Shown: positions 1 to 6,431 of the stretch, one piece after another | Numbering within the stretch: the stretch's first letter is position 1 | How the letters are laid out: the number at the start of each line of letters is the position of its first letter | Assembly (NCBI GenBank): GCA_018899795.1 | Contig: JAHIHJ010000347.1 | Span: 1-7,976, forward strand | Length of the DNA: 7,976 nt | DNA from: Methanobacteriota archaeon | GTDB lineage: Archaea > Halobacteriota > Methanosarcinia > Methanosarcinales > Methanoperedenaceae | Reading direction: 5' to 3' | Made by a program: the position numbers and the translations under genes | The notes under the pieces: model-generated | The model's database searches: none | Told to the model about the DNA's origin: nothing | Seen by the model: only the letters and a program-made list of their open reading frames with translations

Positions 1-139
1 CAGATTTCATTTTTATATGGCAGTCTGTACAATATGCAATAGCCTTGGAAGCCAATTCGATTTTAAATTCTGCCTCTTCGCCTGTTAGCTCTTCAGGTTG
101 AATATTATCATAATCTACTTCTCTCTTTTTTGCCTTCAT
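1..139 (-). CDS. Small hypothetical protein, N-terminal 46 codons (cut by window edge)
   Basis: An open frame on the minus strand begins at an ATG (137-139) and continues past the left edge, so only the N-terminal 46 residues are visible. It begins MKAKKREVDYDN and is charged and acidic, with no signal peptide or membrane segment. It ends in a helix-like stretch followed by YCTDCHIKMKS. A good Shine-Dalgarno sequence (AGAGG, about 7 bases before ATG) supports the start. The paired cysteines at about residues 38 and 41 could open a zinc-binding knuckle. They also spell the CxxCH heme-c pattern, but without a signal peptide heme attachment is unlikely. I do not recognise the family. It is divergent from the small ORF at 257 and shares its upstream region. 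I am fairly sure it is coding, because of the start, the ribosome site and the clean frame, but the function is unknown. Confidence 0.6.
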   Translation of the reverse strand, partial: MKAKKREVDYDNIQPEELTGEEAEFKIELASKAIAYCTDCHIKMKS

Positions 140-144
140 AATCT

Positions 145-150
145 TCCTCT
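145..150 (-). promoter_or_regulatory. Shine-Dalgarno site for the left-edge gene
   Basis: Read on the minus strand the sequence is AAAGAGGAAGATT followed by ATG. The AGAGG core pairs with the archaeal 16S 3' end at normal spacing, which fixes the start of the gene at 139. Confidence 0.5.
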
Positions 151-232
151 TTTTCTTTTGTATAGATCAATCTGCCAATCTGTTCTCAGCGATTTCCGGC
201 ATCATAAGTATTTTTTTTATTAGCATTCATCT

Positions 233-256
233 TCATACGTATGATTTTCGTATGAT
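233..256. promoter_or_regulatory. Candidate operator: palindrome plus direct repeat (TCATAC/GTATGA half-sites)
   Basis: Positions 233-244 are a perfect 12-base palindrome, TCATACGTATGA. The 8-base word CGTATGAT occurs at 238-245 and again at 249-256, exactly 11 bases apart, so a third half-site lies on the same helix face. The cluster is in the divergent gap between the minus-strand start at 139 and the plus-strand ORF at 257, a natural place for a dimeric regulator to bind. No regulator gene is in view. The AT-rich context makes a chance palindrome possible. Confidence 0.35.
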
Positions 257-493
257 ATGATAAAAGTTTCTATGTTTGCTCTGATTGTAATGCTCATGCC
301 AGAATGGACTCCTAAGATCCTGGATGATGGATCACTTGCTGTCAGGGATAAGGTTTACAGCACTCCTCACCTCGCCATTTTACTCCTGAGAAAAATAAAA
401 GGCAGCGCATACGAGTATGAGGTCGTGTGGGTTGTGCTGATGTTCCAGGCGGTTATTGCGCTGGTGGTGCTGTATTCTTATTTCAGGATGTGA
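257..493 (+). CDS. Small putative membrane protein, 78 aa, unknown function
   Basis: This 78-residue frame has a hydrophobic N-terminus (residues 1-15), a polar middle with EWTPKILDDGS and STPHLAILLLRKIKG, and a convincing C-terminal membrane helix at about residues 56-77 (VVWVVLMFQAVIALVVLYSYF). Codon choice (CTC, CTG, AGG, GTG) looks coding, and the 421-480 segment is 32/60 G+C, richer than the flanks. There is no Shine-Dalgarno sequence before ATG 257. An in-frame TGA lies just upstream (242-244), and ATG 272 is an alternative start. It could be a genuine small gene translated from a short leader, or the 3' remnant of a longer decayed membrane-protein gene. No family is recognised. Confidence 0.4.
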   Translation: MIKVSMFALIVMLMPEWTPKILDDGSLAVRDKVYSTPHLAILLLRKIKGSAYEYEVVWVVLMFQAVIALVVLYSYFRM

Positions 494-654
494 GGGTGTA
501 GACAGGCTTGCTGCATGGGAGTTCGAGATTTATAGGAGGTCTCCAAGATCTTAAAATTGTTCCAGAGCAATTGACATCTTCTCGTCTTTTGACAGGAACT
601 TTACCCCGATGTCGATCGAAACGTCTGATATTTATATCATAAAGCATCATATGC
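494..654. other. Intergenic region upstream of the GT39-type gene
   Basis: No gene is visible in these 161 bases. The stretch contains the TATA-like element at 628-637 assigned to the downstream gene, a second TATA-like TTTATA at about 529-534, an orphan GGAGG at 537-541 with no useful start after it, and two TTGACA words at 571 and 589. The 8-base palindrome TCGATCGA lies near 613-620. None of these but the proximal TATA element has a clear partner. Confidence 0.4.
628..637 (+). promoter_or_regulatory. TATA box for GT39-type gene, probable leaderless start
   Basis: The sequence GATATTTATATC contains TTTATAT at 631-637, close to the methanoarchaeal TATA consensus. Archaeal transcription usually starts about 25 bases downstream of the box centre, which here falls at about 657-663, on top of the GTG 655 / ATG 664 starts. 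No Shine-Dalgarno sequence precedes either start, so a leaderless or near-leaderless mRNA is inferred. Confidence 0.5.
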
Positions 655-2739
655 GTGAAAACAATGGGAAATAAAAAAACCAGTATTATTATTGCATCTT
701 CTGTTCTTTTTTCCTATGGAGTAATCCTCTTACTGATAAAATATCCTGCATCATATACTAGCGGCTCTCCAGTCGCTTTGTTCTGGTCAGGTGTACCTAC
801 AATTAGTTTAGGCAAAAGCCTTCTGTTCCTTACATATGCTCTTATTTTCTCATATTTATTGACAAACGTGAAAATGGAACTGGATAAACGCTATGTTCCT
901 GTATTGTTATTTTCATCAGCTTTTGTTATCTCCATGCTCCTCTGGAATATGCCAGAAGTGAACAATGATTATTCCTATTATTTTGATGTAGCCAGGACAA
1001 TAGAGATCAATGGTTTCAGTCAGGCATATCAATTGGGTACAACATATTTTGTGATGCCAGTCCTGGACGGATACCTGTTCAAGCTGTTCGGGGAAGAAAG
1101 AATAATAATACAGATCCTCCGTACCGCGCTTTTCGCTCTTACGATCGTTGTGACTTATCATATCGGAAAGGAACTGTGGAATGAAAAAGTGGGGCTTGTT
1201 GCCGGTGCTTTGCTCCTGTCGTTTCCATATTTCCTGACAAAAAGCCATTTGATGCTTATAGATGTTCCACTAGCATTTTTTATTACTCTATCCGTTTTTG
1301 CAGTCATTAAGGCTCATAAAAACATGAAGTGGTGGGCTATTGCCATAGTGGCTGTTTTTCTGACGTTATTTACAAAAAAGACCGGAGTTGTCCATTTAGG
1401 ATATATTATGCCTGCGGTATTGTTAGTGTTATTCGCTAAATATAGATGGAAGATTCTTAAAATAACGATGCCCATTTTAATAGTAGCGGGTTTTATTGTA
1501 TTAACAAATTTTTCAGGTTTTATAGAGGGGAATCTACAAATAGTTCTCTATGGTCAGTCAGTAGCCTATACATCTCACGGCATTTTTTGGTTAAATCCTC
1601 AGTATTTCCTGAAATCCCTTCCAATTGTTATAGGCCCTGTCGCAGCAATATTAGCCTTTTGTTCACCTGTGCTTCTTCTCAAGAAGAGAGACTACAACCT
1701 GCTTATTCCGATAATTTGGATGATTTTTCCTTTATTTTTGATGGTAAATCCAGCTTTCAGGCATTTGATACCTGCATATCCGGCCTATGCCCTCGCAGCT
1801 GCTGTTGTATTGGTGGAACTGGAAAAGGGGATCAGCATAGGAAAAATATCTCTCAAGCTGGATGAAAAAAACTGGAAATTCCTATTCTCCTCTGCCGTCC
1901 TCCTTTGTATTTTTATGGCTCTATTTGTATTTCCCCAGATAGAAGCAACACATGAAGATATGAATGTAAAAGAGGCAGGAGAATATATCGATCAAATGGA
2001 ATTAAACGAGATCGCTGTTTTACAGATAAAAAATGAAAATTTTGTATTTATAGGGGACAACAAGAATGCTGCAAATATGCTGGATTACTATACTAAAGCC
2101 AAAGTAACTTATTATCAGAATGCAGATCCTCTTAAAAAGCAGAGTTCTGTTCCTGAGGCAATAGTTGTGGTTACAGAAACTCCCATGTCAGATATGCCTG
2201 AGGATCTGGATATATATCTTAAAGATTATTATCTGTCCAAGATCTTCAGCAAAGGTGATTATGGAGGCTTCTCTCCAATAATATTCCGTGTCTATCTCCC
2301 GCAGATCGAATACCATTCGAGGTATCCCGAGTTCATGCAGAAGATCGGTAAAGGAATGAAAACAGAGGTATGGGAGGTAGCTAATCCAAACGCTGGACTT
2401 TTGAACTTCATAACATGGACACCTTCGGACAGGAAAATACTGGATAAAAATGTCAACGTTACATGGACAATCGAGGCAGGAGATGAACCCCTGGAAGTTG
2501 GTTTTTATTACCGCAAATCAGATGGTTTCTTTGCTGATAAAGAAGGCATGGAGAAAATACCTGAAGGCAGCACTGTGGAAATAACCAGAATGATCGAGCC
2601 ATCTCAGACCATGGGTACTTTTATCAGGGCCGTTCCATTCGAAGCCAATGGCAAAGAAATTAAGATAATAAATGTTACCTTCAGATCTGAGTTTTACAAT
2701 ACTTCAGTTTCAAGGGATATGAAACGATTCAAATTTTAA
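655..2739 (+). CDS. GT39/PMT_2-type membrane glycosyltransferase with C-terminal soluble domain
   Basis: This 694-residue integral membrane protein is of the GT-C fold (dolichyl-phosphate-mannose-protein mannosyltransferase / ArnT-like PMT_2 superfamily). Such enzymes move a sugar from a polyprenyl-phosphate donor onto protein or glycan outside the membrane. About 12-13 hydrophobic helices lie within residues 10-425. The first large outer loop holds NNDYSYYFDVA (D105 and D111, candidates for the GT-C catalytic Asp). The conserved core runs from RTALFALTIVVTYHIGKELW (about 156-175) to LIDVPLAFFITL (201-212), and PAFRHLIPAYPAYAL (366-380) matches the family's R-x-L-x-P region. Residues about 430-694 are soluble and lie outside the membrane by prediction; the last about 100 (NVTWTIEAGDEPLEVGFYYR) look like a beta-sandwich. 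Family assignment is firm; donor and acceptor are not known. The annotated start is GTG 655, but ATG 664 (codon 4) fits the TATA box as well. Its 3' end overlaps the flippase gene on the other strand by 11 bases. Confidence 0.85.
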   Translation: MKTMGNKKTSIIIASSVLFSYGVILLLIKYPASYTSGSPVALFWSGVPTISLGKSLLFLTYALIFSYLLTNVKMELDKRYVPVLLFSSAFVISMLLWNMPEVNNDYSYYFDVARTIEINGFSQAYQLGTTYFVMPVLDGYLFKLFGEERIIIQILRTALFALTIVVTYHIGKELWNEKVGLVAGALLLSFPYFLTKSHLMLIDVPLAFFITLSVFAVIKAHKNMKWWAIAIVAVFLTLFTKKTGVVHLGYIMPAVLLVLFAKYRWKILKITMPILIVAGFIVLTNFSGFIEGNLQIVLYGQSVAYTSHGIFWLNPQYFLKSLPIVIGPVAAILAFCSPVLLLKKRDYNLLIPIIWMIFPLFLMVNPAFRHLIPAYPAYALAAAVVLVELEKGISIGKISLKLDEKNWKFLFSSAVLLCIFMALFVFPQIEATHEDMNVKEAGEYIDQMELNEIAVLQIKNENFVFIGDNKNAANMLDYYTKAKVTYYQNADPLKKQSSVPEAIVVVTETPMSDMPEDLDIYLKDYYLSKIFSKGDYGGFSPIIFRVYLPQIEYHSRYPEFMQKIGKGMKTEVWEVANPNAGLLNFITWTPSDRKILDKNVNVTWTIEAGDEPLEVGFYYRKSDGFFADKEGMEKIPEGSTVEITRMIEPSQTMGTFIRAVPFEANGKEIKIINVTFRSEFYNTSVSRDMKRFKF

Positions 2740-4240
2740 TAGGAAGGTATTCCTTTATCAATTTTACATCATAGGTATCAAGGAATTTCATTTTAAAAAT
2801 AATTAATGAATACAATGCGAAGAAGAGGAAGGCTTCGAAAATAAGGGAGATGAGGCTGGTTTTGATGAAAATTACCACAGGATATAAGATGAGCAATGCA
2901 AGGGAGCAGGCCCCCAGCGGGGAAAAGAGAACGGTCTTGAAAAAGACGAAGTTTGCGATATCAAGAGTTCTATGCACGGTCAAAATAAAGTAACCAGCAG
3001 CAACCGCCATTGCCATAGATGTTCCCAGGGCAGCTCCAATGTAGCCTATTTTTGCGATCAAGAGTATGCTCATGACAGGGTTCAATACTGTAGCTATTAT
3101 AGAACTCTTCATTACATATTCAGGTTTTCCCAAACCTGTAGCAACTTGTGTGCCAGAAAAAGTCAAAATATTTGAGAGATAACCCAACAAGAGGACCTGA
3201 AGTGTGATCACAGAGAGTTCATATCCTTCACCGAGCCACACTTTGATTATATCCGGAGACAGGAAAAAAACAAAAAATAGGAGAGGAATACTTACTAATG
3301 AAATGTATTTTGACGATCGCATGTATAGCTCCCTCAAAGATGTCTCATCTCCGGTGGCTTTTATTTCGGATGCCGCTGGAAGAATGGCGCTCACTATCGC
3401 GATGGGAACCATACGCATACTGAATGCCACAGTAGCTGCGACGTCGTAAAAAGCCACAAAGCTGATCTGTAGAAAATAAGAAATGAAAATTTTATCGGTC
3501 TGGAAGTGCATCATATCGCCAATACGACTGAAATGCACCTTTGTACCGAAAGTAACGAGTTCTTTTAAAATTCTTGTATCAATAAATCCTGACCCGATGG
3601 CAATCTGGGGCAAGGCTTTTTTTGAGGCTATGACGCAGGAAAGCGAAGTTATTACCGCGACAATCCCGGCATTGATTATAAGACCAGTAAGCCCGAAGCC
3701 TCCTATAAGGAACAATATCATTCCAATTCCTTCAATCGTAGTTACAATTATTCTGATCTTATTTGAAATATCCATTTTTTGAATGCCTATGATGACCGAG
3801 TTAAAGACACTCATAGTATTTGAGAATGCAAAGATCAATACACCCCCTGTAAGTACAAAATTTGCCTCGTTTAAAAGGGGAGATGGTATATGGAGAATAT
3901 TTTCCACTGCCCATTTAATAAGAAAAAAAGCCACCACGCAGGAAAGTATTCCTGCGATGGCATAAAACAACAGGGCAGAATTCAATACTTTATTTATGGA
4001 TCTGAAATCTCTTTTTGCATAATACGAGGAGATGTATCTTATTACTGCAGTCCCGATGCTCATGTCAAAAAGGGCAAAGTATCCTGTGAACAGGAGTACT
4101 AGAGCCCAGATTCCGAACCTTTCAGTTCCGATATAATGTAGGATGAACGGTGTTAATAGTATCTTTATTAAAAGTCCCCATGACCCTCCAGCGATATTAA
4201 AAAAAGTGTTCCTTATTATTTTCCTTGCAAGCATGCCCAT
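2729..4240 (-). CDS. Polysaccharide/oligosaccharide flippase, Wzx-like (MATE/MOP superfamily)
   Basis: This 503-residue, very hydrophobic protein has about 12-14 predicted membrane helices and the layout of the Polysacc_synt / Wzx (RfbX) family. The N-terminal motif KIIRNTFFNIAGGSWGLLIKILLTPFILHYIG (residues 8-38) is the typical entry into helix 1. GTERFGIWALV follows, then FDMSIGTAVIRYISSYYAKRD (58-78), then a C-terminal half with TGLGKPEYVMKSSIIATVLN (368-387) and GAALGTSMAMAVAA (402-415). The family turns lipid-linked glycans from the cytoplasmic to the outer face. The length is normal (family about 420-510). Start ATG 4240 is preceded by a weak AAAGGATCAC; ATG 4234, two codons in, is possible. 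It is the last gene of the minus operon, 38 bases after the GT2 stop, and its TGA (2729-2731) lies inside the 3' end of the convergent GT39-type gene. Substrate unknown. Confidence 0.88.
   Translation of the reverse strand: MGMLARKIIRNTFFNIAGGSWGLLIKILLTPFILHYIGTERFGIWALVLLFTGYFALFDMSIGTAVIRYISSYYAKRDFRSINKVLNSALLFYAIAGILSCVVAFFLIKWAVENILHIPSPLLNEANFVLTGGVLIFAFSNTMSVFNSVIIGIQKMDISNKIRIIVTTIEGIGMILFLIGGFGLTGLIINAGIVAVITSLSCVIASKKALPQIAIGSGFIDTRILKELVTFGTKVHFSRIGDMMHFQTDKIFISYFLQISFVAFYDVAATVAFSMRMVPIAIVSAILPAASEIKATGDETSLRELYMRSSKYISLVSIPLLFFVFFLSPDIIKVWLGEGYELSVITLQVLLLGYLSNILTFSGTQVATGLGKPEYVMKSSIIATVLNPVMSILLIAKIGYIGAALGTSMAMAVAAGYFILTVHRTLDIANFVFFKTVLFSPLGACSLALLILYPVVIFIKTSLISLIFEAFLFFALYSLIIFKMKFLDTYDVKLIKEYLPIKI
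2741..2754 (+). terminator. Weak hairpin after the GT39-type gene
   Basis: AGGAA-GGTA-TTCCT forms a 5-base-pair stem with a 4-base loop directly after the TAA at 2737-2739 and is followed by TT and more T-rich sequence. It could help end plus-strand transcripts. However, it lies inside the last codons of the convergent flippase gene, and the stem is short. Confidence 0.2.
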
Positions 4241-4278
4241 AAAATATCTGTGATCCTTTGAATAGTGCGGGAAAAAAT

Positions 4279-5223
4279 TTACATATCAGCCCATGTTTGT
4301 ATAAACCTTAGAATTTCTTTTTCTTCAACCGAACAGTTTGATTTCTTTGCCAGCATTTTCGGGATTCCCCTGATAGCACTAATTTTTGATTTAAAGATCG
4401 CGCTACCATGTCCTTTTAAAACATAATACGGGATCACGGCAATGTTTCTACCTATGATCCACAGAAGGGATGTAATTAATAATCTATTAGGGAAATTCTT
4501 GATACAATTCCATATTATGTTTCTATTTCCATAGAATATGGTATAATCGGTTGCATAACCTGCCGTTCCACCATGGACGTGATAGACCACAGCCTTCGGA
4601 ACATACAAACACTTCCAGCCTGCAAGCCTGCCCCTGAATGCCAGGTCTGCATCTTCCATATATGCATAAAAATCTTCGTCAAACAATCCAATCTCTTCAA
4701 GCATACTTTTCCGATACATGGCTGCGCCCGCGCATGGACCAAACACTTCCCCGATAGACTCATACTGTCCATTGTCGCACTCAAACATCCCCCTATCCCA
4801 GCAGGCGCCACTTCTTGAAATGCAGATGCCTGTGGAATTTATTGTTTTTCGATTCTCCATAAACATCATTTTTGATGCACACATACCGACATTATCATCT
4901 GAATTGATAGACTTTACAAGTTCTTCTATCCATCCCGGTGTGACTTCAGTATCGTTATTCAATGTTGCTATCAAATCCCCCTTTGCTTCTCCAATCCCGA
5001 TATTATTGCCTTTTGCAAATCCATAGTTCTTTGGATTTTCAATAATGAGTACAGATGGGAAATGAGCTTTGACATAATCTACCGAGCCGTCCATAGAAGC
5101 ATTATCCACAAATATAACTTCAAAATTATAATATGTCTGATTTTTTAGTGATGAAAGACATGCGTCAAGATATTTTTTTCCATCATAATTTACTAAAATA
5201 ATCGAAACCTTTGGATCGTTCAT
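4279..5223 (-). CDS. Family 2 glycosyltransferase (WbbL-like, GT-A fold)
   Basis: This 314-residue GT2 enzyme resembles the rhamnosyltransferase WbbL-like subgroup. The GT-A motifs are in order: VSIILVNYDG (6-15), FVDNASMDGS (38-47), NPKNYGFAKGNN (63-74), LNNDTEV (88-94, the metal/nucleotide-sugar DxD-type position), GPCAGAAMYRKSMLEEIGLF (162-181), DEDFYAYMEDADLAFR (182-197, with the ED catalytic-base region) and YVPKAVVYHVHGGT (207-220). All key residues are present, so the enzyme looks active at the cytoplasmic face. A hydrophobic patch at about 249-268 may touch the membrane. The sugar cannot be read from sequence; rhamnose is only the subgroup's best-known donor. ATG 5223 has no clear Shine-Dalgarno sequence. 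It directly follows the TAG (5224-5226) that ends the original reading frame of the upstream GT4 gene, so translation was probably coupled to it. Confidence 0.9.
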   Translation of the reverse strand: MNDPKVSIILVNYDGKKYLDACLSSLKNQTYYNFEVIFVDNASMDGSVDYVKAHFPSVLIIENPKNYGFAKGNNIGIGEAKGDLIATLNNDTEVTPGWIEELVKSINSDDNVGMCASKMMFMENRKTINSTGICISRSGACWDRGMFECDNGQYESIGEVFGPCAGAAMYRKSMLEEIGLFDEDFYAYMEDADLAFRGRLAGWKCLYVPKAVVYHVHGGTAGYATDYTIFYGNRNIIWNCIKNFPNRLLITSLLWIIGRNIAVIPYYVLKGHGSAIFKSKISAIRGIPKMLAKKSNCSVEEKEILRFIQTWADM

Positions 5224-5338
5224 CTAAACTACGTCCAGATAGATGTCTTCTATATCTTTAGAAATATTCTCCCATGTATACTTTTCCTCCACTAGCTTAC
5301 GTCCCCGTTCCCCCATCTTCTCTGCCTCTTTCTTATCT
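5224..5338 (-). pseudogene. Displaced C-terminal end of the GT4 gene (-1 frame)
   Basis: In the -1 frame relative to the upstream GT4 frame, positions 5337 down to 5227 read DKKEAEKMGERGRKLVEEKY followed by TWENISKDIEDIYLDVV, ending at TAG 5224-5226. This is the canonical GT4 C-terminal helix: the mGerGrklVeekyTW signature is unmistakable. In relatives the GTAED segment is normally followed by a glycine- and proline-containing loop and an LAEAI-type helix before the MGERGR segment; here the two are directly joined. An out-of-frame deletion of roughly 25-30 codons is therefore inferred, not just a single lost base. AAGATA occurs twice, 8 bases apart, at the junction (5342-5347 and 5334-5339 on the minus strand). 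Mis-assembly remains possible. Confidence 0.7.
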
Positions 5339-6266
5339 TGATATCTTCTGCTGTGCCTACAATATCAGTGGTTACGATCGGTTTTCCGCATGCCATAGCC
5401 TCAAGCGATACTATTCCGAAACCCTCCTGGGATGCTGATATTGAAGGCAGTACGAATAAATTGCAGTTCCTGTAGTGCTCAGGAACTCTTTCGATAGGTA
5501 TATATCCTGCAAAATCCACATTTTTTTCCAAACCAAGATACGCTGCTCTTTCTTTGTAATATTGAAGGAGTCTCCCTCCGCCCCCCACTTTTAATTTAAC
5601 CCGTGGGATCTCCTTTTTTACCAGTTTCATAGATTCCAATAAATAATCAAGTCCTTTGTATTTGTGAAACTCATCCAGCAGACTTAAAAAAAAGATCGTA
5701 TCTTCAGCTTCTGTTTTTCCAGGAGAGAACCTTCCAATGTCAACCCCATTAGGTATGATCTCGATCTTTTCCTGATAGTCTTTCAGGTGAGGGGAGAATT
5801 TAAAGTAATTATAATGGCTGATAATGATTTTACTTGCTGTTTTTAGAACGAATTTAAGGGCGGTCAGGTTGTAGCCTTTCGCGATATAGCTTGCGATCCC
5901 ATCACCGACAATATCATTATGATAACTCAGGACAAGGGGTTTCATTTTCCCAAGCGAAACTAACGCGCTCCAGTCTGCGCTCCATGGTGTTGGAAGGTGG
6001 GTATGAAGGATATCGAAATCCTCTTTTAAAATATGATATGGAAGGGTTGGAGTGATATTAGTGTTGGCGATCTTTCCTATATAATCCAATCTTTCCAGTT
6101 TGATCCCATTGTTTGTTACCTTACTGTCTTTTGGTTCTTTCGCGCATATTATCTTGACTTGATGCCCTGATTTAACGAGTTCTCTTGAAAGATAGTATGC
6201 ATAGTTCTCAACTCCGCCTGCATAAGGATAAAACCTTGCTGGAGTTAGTAATATTTTCAACGGCAA
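5292..6266 (-). CDS. Family 4 glycosyltransferase, C-terminal end out of frame (probable broken gene)
   Basis: The open frame gives 324 residues of a GT-B retaining GT4 enzyme (nucleotide-sugar donor, cytoplasmic, membrane-associated). The N-terminal acceptor half has RFYPYAGGVENYAYYLSREL (11-30), HTHLPTPW (88-95) and LVLSYHND (111-118). The linker is IPNGVDIGRFSP (171-182). The donor half has DEFHKYKGLDYLLESM (198-213), VGGGGRLL (227-234), FAGYIP (252-257), LFVLPSISASQEGFGIVSLE (270-289, with the E281-x7-E289 pair) and AMACGKPIVTTDIVGTAED (290-308). Normal sequence ends there: IRKRQRRWGNGDVS (311-324) is arginine-rich nonsense read in the wrong frame. The true C-terminal end lies in the -1 frame (see next entry). 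A typical GT4 is about 370-380 residues. Start TTG 6266 follows GTGGAG by 5 bases; TTG 6260 (LKILLTPARF) is the alternative. It is first of the three-gene minus operon. The donor-binding residues survive, but loss of the C-terminal helix probably destabilises the fold. Confidence 0.85.
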   Translation of the reverse strand: MPLKILLTPARFYPYAGGVENYAYYLSRELVKSGHQVKIICAKEPKDSKVTNNGIKLERLDYIGKIANTNITPTLPYHILKEDFDILHTHLPTPWSADWSALVSLGKMKPLVLSYHNDIVGDGIASYIAKGYNLTALKFVLKTASKIIISHYNYFKFSPHLKDYQEKIEIIPNGVDIGRFSPGKTEAEDTIFFLSLLDEFHKYKGLDYLLESMKLVKKEIPRVKLKVGGGGRLLQYYKERAAYLGLEKNVDFAGYIPIERVPEHYRNCNLFVLPSISASQEGFGIVSLEAMACGKPIVTTDIVGTAEDIKIRKRQRRWGNGDVS

Positions 6267-6329
6267 AATTGCTCCACTTTTGTACTGACAGTCACCATGC
6301 GTTTCATGACTATATGATAGGAGCAGCTT

Positions 6330-6337
6330 TATTTAAA
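6330..6337 (-). promoter_or_regulatory. TATA box of the minus-strand glycan operon
   Basis: On the minus strand the sequence is GAGAAGATTTAAATAAAGC: a purine-rich stretch that could serve as BRE, followed by TTTAAATA. It lies 64 bases upstream of the TTG start at 6266, leaving room for a leader with the GTGGAG ribosome site. Confidence 0.45.
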
Positions 6338-6420
6338 TCTTCTCTCAAATCCCAAATTTCAGATACATTTTTAAATCCAGAAGATATTATAACCACGGTG
6401 CGAAGGTAACATCACAAACT

Positions 6421-6426
6421 GGAAGG
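6421..6426 (+). promoter_or_regulatory. Shine-Dalgarno site for the guanylyltransferase gene
   Basis: GGAAGG ends 5 bases before ATG 6432, which decides this start over internal methionines. Confidence 0.5.
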
Positions 6427-6431
6427 AACAC

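Larger units (their letters stand above)
6267..6431. promoter_or_regulatory. Divergent promoter region between the GT4 operon and the guanylyltransferase gene
   Basis: These 165 bases carry promoters for both directions and no visible gene. For the minus operon the element AGATTTAAATAAAGC (6326-6340 read in reverse, core 6330-6337) is a good TATA box, implying a start near 6305 and a leader of about 40 bases ending in GTGGAG. For the plus gene two candidates exist: TTTTTAAAT at 6368-6376 (leader about 35 bases) and ATATTATAA at 6384-6392 (leader under 20 bases). The plus-strand ribosome site GGAAGG is at 6421-6426. Confidence 0.45.

Noticed and set aside
2..30. CxxCH heme-c motif in the left-edge gene
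   Set aside because: There is no signal peptide on the 46 visible residues, so export and heme attachment are unlikely; a zinc site or chance is more plausible.
500..540. tRNA-like word GGGAGTTCGAGAT
   Set aside because: It resembles a T-loop, but the flanks do not form a T-stem and no acceptor or anticodon arms can be drawn.
537..546. Strong Shine-Dalgarno-like GGAGG at 537-541
   Set aside because: The only start that follows at useful distance (TTG near 558) gives six codons before TGA; no gene follows.
571..594. Two TTGACA words, like bacterial -35 boxes
   Set aside because: No -10 element at proper spacing, and the other promoters in the window are archaeal in style; likely chance.
3483..3782. 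Open frame of about 99 codons on the plus strand
   Set aside because: It is antisense to the well-supported flippase gene; its I/P-rich product is the mirror of membrane-helix codons. Other plus frames at 2972-4102 fail for the same reason.
4515..5026. Frames on both strands within the GT2 gene (4515-4811 minus, 4573-4818 and 4718-5026 plus)
   Set aside because: The GT2 frame carries all family motifs throughout this stretch, so these are shadows.
6256..6298. ATG at 6298 as start for the GT4 gene
   Set aside because: It is out of frame and encodes only 13 residues before a stop; the TTG at 6266 has the ribosome site.
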